Shown here one piece after another: positions 54,357 to 63,596 of a DNA stretch of 64,000 nucleotides. Each line of letters starts with the position of its first letter. The first letter of the stretch is position 1. The notes under the pieces were generated by a model. The model had not been told where the DNA came from and did no database searches. It saw only the letters and a program-made list of their open reading frames with translations. Origin of the DNA: Ferruginivarius sediminum (GTDB lineage Bacteria; Pseudomonadota; Alphaproteobacteria; Kiloniellales; Rhodovibrionaceae); contig NZ_QPMH01000019.1 of NCBI RefSeq assembly GCF_003344765.1, positions 1 to 64,000 of the forward strand, read 5' to 3'. The translations under genes were made by a program, and so were the position numbers.

Positions 54357-55973
54357 ATGGCTCAAGTGCTGGGCTCGGTGACGTCCGTTGCCGGCGCGCG
54401 CGTGACGGCAAAGCTTGATTCTGAAGCCATGCGCGCCGTCGAGGGCGCACAGGTGCACACGCTTGTCCGGATCAACGGAAGACAGGCGGATGTCTTTGCC
54501 ACCATCCGCGAACTCCATGTCGCGGGCGGGTCGGACATTGAACAGCAGGTCGCCGAGCTGGAGCTGATGGGCGAACGACCGCATGGCAAGGATGGCGGCC
54601 CGTCCGGCGCCTTCCAGCGGGGCGTCAGCCACTTTCCCCGCCTGGGCGACAAGGTGTACCTGGCCGTGGCCGACGACCTGCGGGAGGTTTATGTCCCCGA
54701 TGGCGACAAGCTGGTGCCCGTTGGGACCATCGACAGCGACGGGCTGTTACCGGCGGCGGTGCTGAGCGACGACCTGCTGGGCAAACATTTCGCCATCCTG
54801 GGGACTACCGGCTCGGGCAAGTCCTGCGCGGTTGCCGTGCTGCTGCGCGGGCTGCTGGAGGGGCATCCGAACGGCCACGTCATCCTTCTGGACCCGCACA
54901 ACGAGTATAAGGCGGCCTTCGGCGACCAGGCCGTGCTGGTCAGCCCGGAAACCATGTCGCTGCCTTACTGGCTATTGAACTTCGAGGAGATGGTTTCGCT
55001 GTTCTGCAGCCCAGAGCCCGCCTCGCGCGAGCTTGAGGCCGACATTCTGAAGCGCGCCGTGATGGCGGCGAAGGACGCCTACCTGGGCGAGCAGCCCTCG
55101 CAGTATCCGATCACGGTCGATACGCCGGTGCCTTTCCGCCTCAGCACCATGTTGCAGTACATCGACAGGGCGATGGGGCAGATCAACAAGCCCAGCGACA
55201 CGCTACCCTACATGCGGCTGAAGTCGCGGATCGAGACGCTGCGCGCCGACCGGCGCTTCGAGTTCATGTTCGGCGGCGTCGCCGTGCAGGACACGATGGC
55301 CAACATCCTCTCGCAACTGCTGCGCATTCCCGTGGCCGGGCAGCCCATCACCATCGTGGACCTGTCCGCCGTGCCGGTCGAGGTCGTGGACTCCGTCGTC
55401 TCGCTGCTTTGCCGGCTGGTGTTCGACTTCTCGATCTGGACCACGGAGGAGCAGCAATGCCCGGTCCTGCTGGTCTGCGAGGAGGCGCACCGCTACATCC
55501 CCTCCGACGATGCCGAGGGCTTCGGCCCCACGCGCAAAGCGCTGTCGCGGATCGCCAAGGAGGGGCGGAAGTACGGCGTGGCGCTCGGTCTCGTCACCCA
55601 GCGGCCATCGGAATTGTCGGAGACCATTCTCTCTCAGTGCGGCACGCTGTTTGCCCTGCGGATGAGCAACGACCGCGACCAGGAGTTCGTGCGCCGGTCC
55701 CTGCCGGATGGGGCGCGGGCGCTGTTCAACGCGCTGCCCGCCCTGGGGACGCGCGAGGCGATCGTGGTGGGCGAGGGTGCCGCCGTGCCGATGCGTATCC
55801 GCTTCGCCCGGTTGCCTTACGGCCAGCAGCCGCGCGCCGGCACCACCAGCTTCGCCGCCGCCTGGCAGCGTGACGACCCGGGGCCCGAGATCCTCACCGA
55901 CGTAATCGACCGCTGGCGTCGGCAACTTCGCGAAAAGCATGACGACGAGCCCCCGCGCCTGGCCGCGCGGTAG
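54357..55973 (+). CDS. HerA-type DUF87 ATPase
   Basis: A 538-residue FtsK/HerA-superfamily ATPase. The N-terminal beta-barrel HAS-like domain (about 1-120) is followed by Walker A GTTGSGKSC (about 148-156), Walker B LLVCEEAHRYIP, a sensor region QRPSELSETILSQCGTLFALR and the arginine-rich C-terminus. HerA proteins translocate on double-stranded DNA, often with the nuclease NurA, which is absent here. Alphaproteobacterial stand-alone members have no settled role. GGGAGGA precedes the start. A GTG just before the ATG is an alternative. Confidence 0.87.
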   Translation: MAQVLGSVTSVAGARVTAKLDSEAMRAVEGAQVHTLVRINGRQADVFATIRELHVAGGSDIEQQVAELELMGERPHGKDGGPSGAFQRGVSHFPRLGDKVYLAVADDLREVYVPDGDKLVPVGTIDSDGLLPAAVLSDDLLGKHFAILGTTGSGKSCAVAVLLRGLLEGHPNGHVILLDPHNEYKAAFGDQAVLVSPETMSLPYWLLNFEEMVSLFCSPEPASRELEADILKRAVMAAKDAYLGEQPSQYPITVDTPVPFRLSTMLQYIDRAMGQINKPSDTLPYMRLKSRIETLRADRRFEFMFGGVAVQDTMANILSQLLRIPVAGQPITIVDLSAVPVEVVDSVVSLLCRLVFDFSIWTTEEQQCPVLLVCEEAHRYIPSDDAEGFGPTRKALSRIAKEGRKYGVALGLVTQRPSELSETILSQCGTLFALRMSNDRDQEFVRRSLPDGARALFNALPALGTREAIVVGEGAAVPMRIRFARLPYGQQPRAGTTSFAAAWQRDDPGPEILTDVIDRWRRQLREKHDDEPPRLAAR

Positions 55974-55983
55974 GAGAGGTTCG

Positions 55984-56017
55984 GCGAGGGACCGGCGTAA
56001 TCGGCCCGGTCCCTCGC
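55984..56017. terminator. Bidirectional 12-bp hairpin
   Basis: GCGAGGGACCGG (55984-55995) pairs perfectly with CCGGTCCCTCGC (56006-56017) around a 10-base loop. It lies between the convergent HerA-type and cyclophilin genes and probably ends both transcripts. Confidence 0.7.
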
Positions 56018-56026
56018 CCGGAACGT

Positions 56027-56518
56027 TCAGGTGCCGGCGTCCGCCGCCACCTGCGCGCGGATAAGCTTGTCCGGGTCGTCGACGAGGCCACTTTGCCGGC
56101 CCGCGGGCGCCTTCTTAAGGGCGTCGACGGCGGCCATGCCGTCCTCGACCTCGCCCCAGACCGTATACTGGCCGGTCAGGAAATCCGCGTCGGCGAGGCA
56201 GATGAAGAACTGGCAGTCCGCGCTGTCGGGATCCTGCGTTCGGGCCATGCCGCAGGTGCCGCGCTGGAACGGCGTCCTGGTGAACTCGGCCGAGAGCTTG
56301 CGGCCGGACCCGCCGGTGCCGGTCCCGGTGGGGTCGCCGCCCTGGGCCATGAAACCGTCGATCACGCGGTGGAACGGCGTGCCGTCATAAAACCCCTCGC
56401 GCGCCAGCTCCTTGATCCGCGCCACGTGCGCGGGGGCCAGATCGGGGCGCAGCCGGATGCTGATCCGGCCCGCGGGAACGTCGAGGTATAGCAGGTTCTC
56501 GGGGTCGGTCACTGTCAT
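56027..56518 (-). CDS. Cyclophilin-type peptidyl-prolyl isomerase
   Basis: A 163-residue cytosolic cyclophilin: FYDGTPFHRVIDGFMAQGGDPTGTGTGG, the active-site Arg in FHRV, GTCGMARTQDPDSADCQFFI, and TVWGEVEDGM. There is no signal peptide. Its ATG shares one base with the icd stop (TAATG), so the two genes are translationally coupled. Confidence 0.95.
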   Translation of the reverse strand: MTVTDPENLLYLDVPAGRISIRLRPDLAPAHVARIKELAREGFYDGTPFHRVIDGFMAQGGDPTGTGTGGSGRKLSAEFTRTPFQRGTCGMARTQDPDSADCQFFICLADADFLTGQYTVWGEVEDGMAAVDALKKAPAGRQSGLVDDPDKLIRAQVAADAGT

Positions 56519-57750
56519 TATCCGGCTGCCTTTTCCTGTGCGAGCGCGCTCTGCAGATTCTGGTCGAGGGCATCGAAAAACTGAGTCGTCGTCAGCCACT
56601 TCTGGTTCTCGCCGATCAGTAGGGCCAGATCCTTGGTCATCTGGCCGTTCTCGACGGTGGATACGCAGACCCTCTCCAGCGTCTCGGCGAAGTTGACCAC
56701 ATCCGGCGTGTTGTCGATCTCGCCACGGAACTTCAGGCCGCGCGTCCAGGCGAAGATCGAGGCGATGGGGTTGGTCGAGGTTTCCTTGCCCTGCTGGTGC
56801 ATCCGGTAGTGCCGGGTCACCGTGCCGTGCGCCGCCTCGGCCTCGATGGTGTCGCCGTCGGCCGTCATCAGGACTGACGTCATCAGGCCCAGCGAGCCGA
56901 AGCCCTGCGCCACGGTGTCGGACTGCACGTCGCCGTCGTAGTTCTTGCAGGCCCAAATGTACCCGCCGGACCACTTCAGCGCGGCGGCGACCATGTCGTC
57001 GATCAGCCGGTGCTCGTAGGTGATGCCCAGCTTGTCGAACTCGGCCTTGAACTCGTTGTCGAAGATCTCCTGGAAGATGTCCTTGAAGCGCCCGTCATAG
57101 ACCTTGAGGATCGTGTTCTTGGTCGAGAGATAGACCGGCCAGCCACGCTGCACGCCGAAATTGAAGCAGGCGCGGGCGAAATCCCGGATCGAATCGTCGA
57201 GGTTGTACATACCCATGGCGATGCCGCTGGACTTGAAGTCCATGACCTCGTACTCGACCGGCTCGCCGCCGCCTTCGGGCTCGAAGCGCATGGTGAGGCG
57301 CCCCGGTCCCGGCACGCGGAAGTCGGTGGCGCGGTACTGGTCGCCGTGGGCGTGACGGCCAATGACGATCGGCTGCGTCCAGCCCGGCACCAGGCGCGGC
57401 ACGTTCTCGCAGATGATCGGCTCGCGGAAGACGGTGCCGCCCAGGATGTTACGGATCGTGCCGTTGGGCGAGCGCCACATCTTCTTCAGGCCGAACTCCT
57501 CGACCCGCGCCTCGTCCGGCGTGATCGTCGCGCACTTGACGCCGACGCCATGTTCCTTGATCGCCTTGGCGGCGTCGACGGTGATCTGGTCGTCGGTGGC
57601 ATCGCGGCTCTGGATGGAGAGGTCGTAGTATTTCAGGTCGACATCGAGATAGGGCTCAATCAGGCGCTCCTTGATCCAGGCCCAGATGATGCGTGTCATC
57701 TCGTCGCCGTCGAGTTCGACGATCGGGTTGGCGACCTTGATCTTCGCCAT
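56518..57750 (-). CDS. icd: NADP-dependent isocitrate dehydrogenase
   Basis: A 410-residue TCA-cycle enzyme converting isocitrate to 2-oxoglutarate, of the eukaryote-like dimeric type found in alphaproteobacteria. Landmarks are [58 protein letters not shown], the catalytic [10 protein letters not shown] and [24 protein letters not shown] precedes the ATG. The frame is open upstream, but homology begins at MAKIKVANP. Confidence 0.97.
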   Translation of the reverse strand: MAKIKVANPIVELDGDEMTRIIWAWIKERLIEPYLDVDLKYYDLSIQSRDATDDQITVDAAKAIKEHGVGVKCATITPDEARVEEFGLKKMWRSPNGTIRNILGGTVFREPIICENVPRLVPGWTQPIVIGRHAHGDQYRATDFRVPGPGRLTMRFEPEGGGEPVEYEVMDFKSSGIAMGMYNLDDSIRDFARACFNFGVQRGWPVYLSTKNTILKVYDGRFKDIFQEIFDNEFKAEFDKLGITYEHRLIDDMVAAALKWSGGYIWACKNYDGDVQSDTVAQGFGSLGLMTSVLMTADGDTIEAEAAHGTVTRHYRMHQQGKETSTNPIASIFAWTRGLKFRGEIDNTPDVVNFAETLERVCVSTVENGQMTKDLALLIGENQKWLTTTQFFDALDQNLQSALAQEKAAG

Positions 57751-57863
57751 CGGCTCCTCCCGCTTGTGCCACCGTGGGTCCGCGCCGGCTCGGCGCGGTG
57801 GCGAACATAGCAAGGTTTGTGTGCAGTGCAAGAATTGCCAGTGGAAAGGCGGATATCCGCGGT

Positions 57864-58448
57864 TTAGATGCGGGCGGTCGAGGGCGCCATCGTCGATTCC
57901 GGGGCCTTGGCGATGGCCTGGAACATGCCGTCGAGATCGCCGACGACCGAGAACAGCCGGGCGTGTTCGGGGCGCAGGAATCCGGCCTGCTGCTGGTGCT
58001 GGAACAGCTGAAGCAGCGGCTGCCAGTAGCCGTCGTGGTCCAGAAGGACGATCGGCTTGTCGTGCAGGCCAAGCTGCTTCCAGGTGATGATCTCCACCAT
58101 CTCGTCCAGCGTGCCGATGCCGCCCGGCAGTACGCAGAAGGCGTCCGCGCGCTCCGCCATCAGCGCCTTACGGGTGTGCATCGAGTCGACGACGATCAGT
58201 TCGCTCAGTCCGTCGTAGCCGACTTCCCGCGCGCGCAGGTGCTCGGGAATGATGCCGACGGCCTCGCCGCCGGCGTCCATCGCGGCTTCCGCCAGGATGC
58301 CCATCAGCCCGACGCGCCCGCCGCCGAAAACGACGGTGACGCCGTCGGCCGCGCAGCGCCGGCCGAGCTTACGCGCCAGCGCGGCGTAGGCGGTGTCGGC
58401 GCCGGTGGCCGAACCGCAATAAACGCAAAGAGAGGTGAGTGTCGCCAT
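57864..58448 (-). CDS. LOG-family (TIGR00730) Rossmann-fold phosphoribohydrolase
   Basis: A 194-residue protein with the LOG motif [10 protein letters not shown] and the [11 protein letters not shown] and SMHTRKALM blocks. LOG proteins cleave cytokinin riboside monophosphate or other nucleoside monophosphates at the N-glycosidic bond; the physiological substrate in bacteria is often unknown. It lies 113 bases upstream of icd and is transcribed in the same direction. Confidence 0.9.
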   Translation of the reverse strand: MATLTSLCVYCGSATGADTAYAALARKLGRRCAADGVTVVFGGGRVGLMGILAEAAMDAGGEAVGIIPEHLRAREVGYDGLSELIVVDSMHTRKALMAERADAFCVLPGGIGTLDEMVEIITWKQLGLHDKPIVLLDHDGYWQPLLQLFQHQQQAGFLRPEHARLFSVVGDLDGMFQAIAKAPESTMAPSTARI

Positions 58449-58610
58449 GCGGTCCTTGTCGCCGAAAGGCGGGTTCTCCGTCAACGTGAATGCGCGGGGG
58501 CGAGGGGGAGAAACCAGGATAAACAGACCGCGAACGTTGCATGGCGACAAGATGGCGGAGTAGGGTGAGATGGCGGGGGCTTTAACGGCGGAACGAAGGG
58601 CGCAGCGGGG

Positions 58611-59954
58611 ATGGCGCGACGAGCGATCATTGGTGCCGGATTAGGACTTGTGGCCGGTCTGGTGGCCCTGGCCATCTACTTCGCCGCGGCGCCGGACCAG
58701 CGCGTGCCGATTCCGCCCCGAACCGAAAAGCCGTCCGCGACGGCGCAACCGGAACCGCCTTCCGAGGAGACATCCACGGCCGGCACGGCAGAGGCGGAGA
58801 CATCCGCGCCGGCGGCGAAAACCCCGGCGGCGCAAACCGCCGAGGCGCCGGCTGCCGCTTCGCCCCCAGACGTGTCCGAGCCCGAAGCGCCGACCCGGCC
58901 AAAGGTGAAGGAATCGGACAGACCGGAGTCCGAACCGCAGCAGGCGGTGCAAGAGAAAGCGGCCCCCGAAAGCACCGACAAGGCCGCCCAGAAGGCGGAG
59001 GACACGGGCCCCACGCCCAAACCCTCAACGCCGAAGAAACCGGTCGCGGATTCGTCACCCGCCTCGCCGGCGTTCGATATCGTCCGGGTAGAGCGCAGCG
59101 GCGAGGCGGTCATTGCCGGCCGCGCCGCGCCGCATGCCGAGGTGACGGTACTGCAGGACGGCAAGCCCGTCGCCAAGGCCAAGGCGAACCGGCGCGGGGA
59201 GTTCGTGGCCCTGCCGGAGAAACCTCTGTCCAGCGGTCAGCGTGAGCTGACGCTGCGGTCCCGCGATAGCCAGGGCGCGGAAAGCGAGTCGGAGCGGGCG
59301 GTCGTGATCTCGACGCCGCGGCCCAAGGCAAAGCCGGCGCCGTCCACGCCCGAAGCGGAGGAGAAGACCCGGGTCGCCACTCGGGAAAGCGAGGCCACGG
59401 AGGACGGCGAGCCAGAACAGCCCGTCGCCATGCTGGTGCCGCGGCGGGGCGAGGGCGAGGTGCGCGTTCTGCAGGCGCCAGAGCCGACGGGCGGCCTTGA
59501 GGCCGACCGCCTGCGGCTGGAAACGATCCAGTACACGACGGACGGCCATATCGTGGTCCGTGGCCGCGCCACGCCCGGCGACGATATCGTCCTTTATTTC
59601 AACGACGCGGTTGCGGGTCGGACGCGCGCGGACGAGGAGGGCGCCTGGCGGATCGTGCCGGACGTGGAGATAGAGCCCGGCCTGCATACGTTGCGCGTTC
59701 ACGAGATCGCCCCGGACGGCAAGGTCGTCGCGGAACTGGAGACGCCTTTCTCAAGCCAGCCTCTCGTCGCCTCCCTCGGCCGCGAGGATCTCGTAGTGGT
59801 TCAGCCCGGCGGCAACCTGTGGACCATCGCCAAGCGAACCTACGGGCGTGGCCTGCAGTATCGCGTGATCTACCGGGCCAACACCGACCAGATCTCCGAC
59901 CCGGACCTGATCTATCCCGGACAGGTCTTCGTGCTGCCCGATCTGCCGGATTAA
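58611..59954 (+). CDS. LysM-domain envelope protein with Ig-like repeats
   Basis: A 447-residue protein. One N-terminal TM/signal anchor (about 5-26) is followed by a 120-residue Pro/Ala/Glu/Lys-rich disordered linker, two Ig-like modules (around 150-230, GEAVIAGRAAPHAEVTVLQDG; and 305-380, GHIVVRGRATPGDDIVLYFN) and a C-terminal LysM (VQPGGNLWTIAKRTYGRG ... IYPGQVFVLP) that binds peptidoglycan. It would span the periplasm from the inner membrane to the wall. It is followed by dacB, which also acts on the wall. Confidence 0.88.
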   Translation: MARRAIIGAGLGLVAGLVALAIYFAAAPDQRVPIPPRTEKPSATAQPEPPSEETSTAGTAEAETSAPAAKTPAAQTAEAPAAASPPDVSEPEAPTRPKVKESDRPESEPQQAVQEKAAPESTDKAAQKAEDTGPTPKPSTPKKPVADSSPASPAFDIVRVERSGEAVIAGRAAPHAEVTVLQDGKPVAKAKANRRGEFVALPEKPLSSGQRELTLRSRDSQGAESESERAVVISTPRPKAKPAPSTPEAEEKTRVATRESEATEDGEPEQPVAMLVPRRGEGEVRVLQAPEPTGGLEADRLRLETIQYTTDGHIVVRGRATPGDDIVLYFNDAVAGRTRADEEGAWRIVPDVEIEPGLHTLRVHEIAPDGKVVAELETPFSSQPLVASLGREDLVVVQPGGNLWTIAKRTYGRGLQYRVIYRANTDQISDPDLIYPGQVFVLPDLPD

Positions 59955-60057
59955 GATCATATCCGGGGCGGATTCCCCGCCGAAGAAGCAACCTTTCTTC
60001 TCTTCCAAAGCCGCAAACAGGCGGCCGGAGAGCATATCGATTTCTGGGGGGCGGATA

Positions 60058-61566
60058 ATGCGGGCTGGGCGGTTCATCGCGGCTGTGGCTCTTGGCTTGC
60101 TCGCGGCCGGCGCGGGCTGCGCCCGGCGGGACGCGGCCGTCGCGGGCGTGCAAGAGGCGGTGCCCATCCATGAAGCGGCCGCGATAGAGGCGCGCGGCTT
60201 TGCGGCATCCAACGTGGGTTACGTCCTGCGCGACCTGGATAGCGGGCGCACGCTGGCGGCGCACAATTCGAACGCCCCGTTCATACCGGCCTCCGTCGCC
60301 AAGGTGCCGACGGCGGTCGCGGCGCTGGAGGTGCTTGGCGGCGCGCATCGCTTTCGCACAAGCGTTCGCGCGAAGGGCGAAATCGAGGCGGGCGTTCTGC
60401 AGGGTGACCTGGTGCTCGTGGGAGGCGGCGATCCTCTATTGGGGCCGGACGGCCTGCTGGCACTGTGTCGCGCGCTGCACCGGAACGGCTTGCGGCGCGT
60501 GGACGGGCGGTTTCTCCATGACGAAAGCCTCTATGCGACGCGCACCGCTATCCGCGCCGCGCAGCCGCAAGACGCTCAGTACAATCCCGGCGTTTCCGCC
60601 CTGTCGCTGGACTTCAACCGTCTGCGGGTTGCCTGGCAGGGAGGCGGGCGGAATGGCGCCGTTACAGGCTACACGGTGCCGCCATTGCAAGGGATCGGGC
60701 TGGAACCGTCGGCCGTGCCGGATACAGCCCACCGGTGGAAAGCGGAGATCGGCGCGGACGGCACCAACTGGCGCTTGCATGTCAACGCGGCCGAATCGGG
60801 CGAAACCTGGCTGCCGGTGAAGCGGCCGGGCCGCGTGACCGCGCAGGTCTTCCGTCGTCTGTGCGGACGGGTCGGCGTTGCGCTGCCGGCGCCGGAACCG
60901 GGCACGGCGCCCCCCGACGCGCCGGTGCTGGCCGCGCATCGGAGCCAGCCGCTTGCAGCCGTGATGCAGGGGATGTTGCGCTATTCCAACAATCTTGTTG
61001 CCGAACTGGTGGGCCTTGCCACGGGCTGGAGGCTCACGGGCGAGGCCGTCACCTTGGCGCGGTCCGCGCGGGCGATGCGGCGGTGGTGGGGGGATAGGCT
61101 GCCGGAGGTCGACTGGAGCGGCTATGTCCAGCACAACCACTCCGGCCTTGACGCCAGCGGGCGGGCGACGCCGGCGCAGATCGCGGCGATCCTGGATTTC
61201 GCCGAGGGGCGCGGCTACGCGGATGGGCAGGGCAACACGCGCGGCCTGCCGGACTTGCTGCCCGCCGCCGGCTGGGAGCACGGTCTGGGTGGGCGCCTGC
61301 AACAGCCGGCGACGGCGCTTGCCGTCTGGGCGAAGACCGGCACGATGCATTATGCAAGCGCGCTTGCGGGTTATCTCTACCCCGGCAACGGCCGCCGTCT
61401 GGCGTTTGCCATCTTCGTCGGCGATCTGGCCCAGCGCCGAGCCTATGATGCGGCCGCGGACCGGGATGGCAAGGCGTGGCGGGCGCGAGTCACGGCGTGG
61501 CGCAGGCGGGCCAAGGCGCTGGAGGCCGATCTGATCGCGTACTGGGCCACGACATTCAGCGGCTGA
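60058..61566 (+). CDS. dacB: D-alanyl-D-alanine carboxypeptidase/endopeptidase (PBP4, S13 family)
   Basis: A 502-residue peptidoglycan hydrolase. The N-terminal signal ends in a lipobox-like LLAAGAGC, so it may be a lipoprotein. The three penicillin-binding motifs are clear: SVAK (in FIPASVAKVPTA), SNN (in RYSNNLVAE) and KTG (in WAKTGTMHY). The domain between SxxK and SxN is large, as in PBP4. It cleaves D-Ala from, or cross-links in, peptidoglycan. It converges on the membrane-protein gene with 9 bases between. Confidence 0.94.
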   Translation: MRAGRFIAAVALGLLAAGAGCARRDAAVAGVQEAVPIHEAAAIEARGFAASNVGYVLRDLDSGRTLAAHNSNAPFIPASVAKVPTAVAALEVLGGAHRFRTSVRAKGEIEAGVLQGDLVLVGGGDPLLGPDGLLALCRALHRNGLRRVDGRFLHDESLYATRTAIRAAQPQDAQYNPGVSALSLDFNRLRVAWQGGGRNGAVTGYTVPPLQGIGLEPSAVPDTAHRWKAEIGADGTNWRLHVNAAESGETWLPVKRPGRVTAQVFRRLCGRVGVALPAPEPGTAPPDAPVLAAHRSQPLAAVMQGMLRYSNNLVAELVGLATGWRLTGEAVTLARSARAMRRWWGDRLPEVDWSGYVQHNHSGLDASGRATPAQIAAILDFAEGRGYADGQGNTRGLPDLLPAAGWEHGLGGRLQQPATALAVWAKTGTMHYASALAGYLYPGNGRRLAFAIFVGDLAQRRAYDAAADRDGKAWRARVTAWRRRAKALEADLIAYWATTFSG

Positions 61567-61575
61567 GCCACGGCT

Positions 61576-63042
61576 TCAGCCAGCGGTGACCTCCGTAATC
61601 GGCTGCGCAAGAATCCAGAGGCTGACAGCCGTGTAGCCGACCATCAGGATCAGCATCGGCACCTGGCTGGCAAGCGCCGCGCGACGACTGGCGAAGCGCC
61701 GGATCGCCGTGATGTGGGCGATCCAAACAGCGATAACGTGGCCACCGACGATCAGGGTCAGGGCCGCGTACCAGGCGGTACGGGCGTCGATCACGCCGAT
61801 GTCGATGAAGTAGAGCTTGGTGCCGAACAAATCCCAGCCGACGCCGAAGGGATCGGAGAGCAGCGGGATCATGAACTGCCCCGCGATCAGGAGATACGTC
61901 AGATAGTGCGCGAGGTGGTAGGCGACCGCGATCGGCACCAGCGTCAGCACGAACAGCCGCGCCATCTCGCCCGTTGTCGTCCGCGCGCCGCTCCAGCGGG
62001 CCCCCATCGCCATGCAGGCCGCGACTGTCAGATAGAGGCTGGCAAAGGTCACCGGCACGGCGACGAGCCCCAGCGTTTGCAGCAGGGGATAGGGAGCCAC
62101 GCCGAGGCTGGCGGCCATCCCCGTGAAACCGGGTGACGCGAGAGAAGCCTCGGCCAGTGTGGCCCAGGGCGGCGTCTCCAGGATGCCGTCGAAGGTCACG
62201 GTCGAGAGCATGAGCAGCGTGAAAGCCGTCAGGGACCACGAGACAGGCCTGTCCACGATGAGCCCGCCGGCAAGCGCGCGCAGCCGCAGGCCGCCCTCCG
62301 CCGGGGCAATGGTGGGCGCGAAGCGGGCCAGCAGGCCGAACGCGATAGTGAAGACCTCGCCGCTGCGCAACCAGGTTTCGCGCCCGACGCACCACATGGC
62401 GGTCCAGGTGACGGCGCCATAGGCAAGCATGGCCGTCGCCAGCGCGGCGGGCCGGTCCCGCGCCGGCCAGACCAGTTCCGCCCACGCGAAGACGGTAAAC
62501 AGCGCGAGCGCCGGCCACACGCCCCACCTCTGCGCCAGCCAGGGTTTCTCGCGGCGCTGCCCGACCACGCTCTCCAGGCAGCGAAAGGCCGTGTCGAAGG
62601 GATTCAGGACGCGCCAGACATCGCCCAAGAGGGCGCTGGCAAACGCGATGCCGACCCAGCCAATAACCCAGACGCTGACCGGCGCCAGGTTCTTGAACGG
62701 ATCCTGATTGCCGAACAAGCCCGCCGCTACGACAAGGATGAAGAAGGTCAGGGCGGCGGCCCGGACGACTCCCGCTGCAAGGGACGGCAGCGGAATTGCA
62801 GGCAGGCCCGGCTTCGATACTTCCGATGCGGCGGCCGCGCCTGCGTTGCGGGCGGCGGGCCGCCCGGCGAACAGCGCCATGACGACGAATGACACCGCCA
62901 CCACCACCGCGCCTGCCCCCATGTAGAGGTCGAGCGGCACGGGCAGGTCGTAGCGCTGTCCCAGGCCGTGGGCCGCCGCGCTTCCCGTGCCGATGAAAGG
63001 CAGGGTTGCGGCCGCGATCGCCAGAATGCGCGGGCCGCTCAC
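61576..63042 (-). CDS. Polytopic membrane protein of unknown function
   Basis: A 488-residue protein with an N-terminal signal/TM ending AHGLGQRYDLPVPLDLYMG and about ten to twelve TM helices. Conserved charged/aromatic patches include DVWRVLNPFDTAFR and a His-rich AYHLAHYLTYLL in a helix. Related proteins are sometimes annotated as fenitrothion hydrolase-like, which I regard as unreliable. The intramembrane His pairs suggest metal or cofactor binding. Its ATG overlaps the stop of the cupredoxin-like gene by 4 bases, so the two probably work together. Confidence 0.75.
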   Translation of the reverse strand: MSGPRILAIAAATLPFIGTGSAAAHGLGQRYDLPVPLDLYMGAGAVVVAVSFVVMALFAGRPAARNAGAAAASEVSKPGLPAIPLPSLAAGVVRAAALTFFILVVAAGLFGNQDPFKNLAPVSVWVIGWVGIAFASALLGDVWRVLNPFDTAFRCLESVVGQRREKPWLAQRWGVWPALALFTVFAWAELVWPARDRPAALATAMLAYGAVTWTAMWCVGRETWLRSGEVFTIAFGLLARFAPTIAPAEGGLRLRALAGGLIVDRPVSWSLTAFTLLMLSTVTFDGILETPPWATLAEASLASPGFTGMAASLGVAPYPLLQTLGLVAVPVTFASLYLTVAACMAMGARWSGARTTTGEMARLFVLTLVPIAVAYHLAHYLTYLLIAGQFMIPLLSDPFGVGWDLFGTKLYFIDIGVIDARTAWYAALTLIVGGHVIAVWIAHITAIRRFASRRAALASQVPMLILMVGYTAVSLWILAQPITEVTAG

Positions 63043-63413
63043 TTCGGATAGACCTCGATATACAGAACCGGCCGGTGGCGGTGTTCGCCGGCACCGTGCG
63101 CTTCTACCGCGAAACGTCCGCTGGCACGGGCACGGAACGCCATTTCTGCCGGCTGCCCCGGTTCCGGGCTGGCGCGCAGGTCATAGCCGTGGAGATGCAG
63201 ATCGACCGGGCGGTCGCTCGTCCAGCCGATCACTACCTCATCGCCTTCGGTGACCCGAAGGGTTTGTGGCGCGTCCCGCGGCTGACCATCGACGAGGTTC
63301 AACGTGAACCGTTCCGCCTCATCCGCCAGGGGTTGTGACGGAACGCCCGCCGCAAGTGTCGCGATAAGTGCGATGATGCAGGATTGCCGAGGTAAGGCAA
63401 TATAGGGTGACAT
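63039..63413 (-). CDS. Exported cupredoxin-like domain protein
   Basis: A 124-residue protein with a signal peptide (IIALIATLAAG, cut near PLADE) and a single beta-barrel domain: LRVTEGDEVVIGWTSDRPVDLHLHGYDL, MAFRARASGRFAVEAHG and a C-terminal YIEVYPK. HLHGY and the strand pattern resemble cupredoxins, but no Cys is present, so a classic type I copper site is missing. His residues (HLHG, HGAGEHRHR) could still bind a metal. ATG 63413 is used; 63422 is an alternative. Coupled to the membrane protein downstream. Confidence 0.7.
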   Translation of the reverse strand: MSPYIALPRQSCIIALIATLAAGVPSQPLADEAERFTLNLVDGQPRDAPQTLRVTEGDEVVIGWTSDRPVDLHLHGYDLRASPEPGQPAEMAFRARASGRFAVEAHGAGEHRHRPVLYIEVYPK

Positions 63414-63596
63414 TTCCAACAATCCCCTATCCGCGAAATCCGCCTAGTGATTTTTGCAGGATTTGGATAATATGAATAGCGTTCATCTACGAATGGCTAA
63501 GTAACAAGAAACGGACGGGTGGTGACTGCATAACAACAGTCAGCACGGCGCACGCAAAGGGTGTGGCGCACGACGGGGCGCGCTGGAGAGACGGCC

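Noticed and set aside
61576..63042. Naming the membrane protein a fenitrothion hydrolase
   Set aside because: That label rests on weak annotation transfer; no hydrolase motif is visible.
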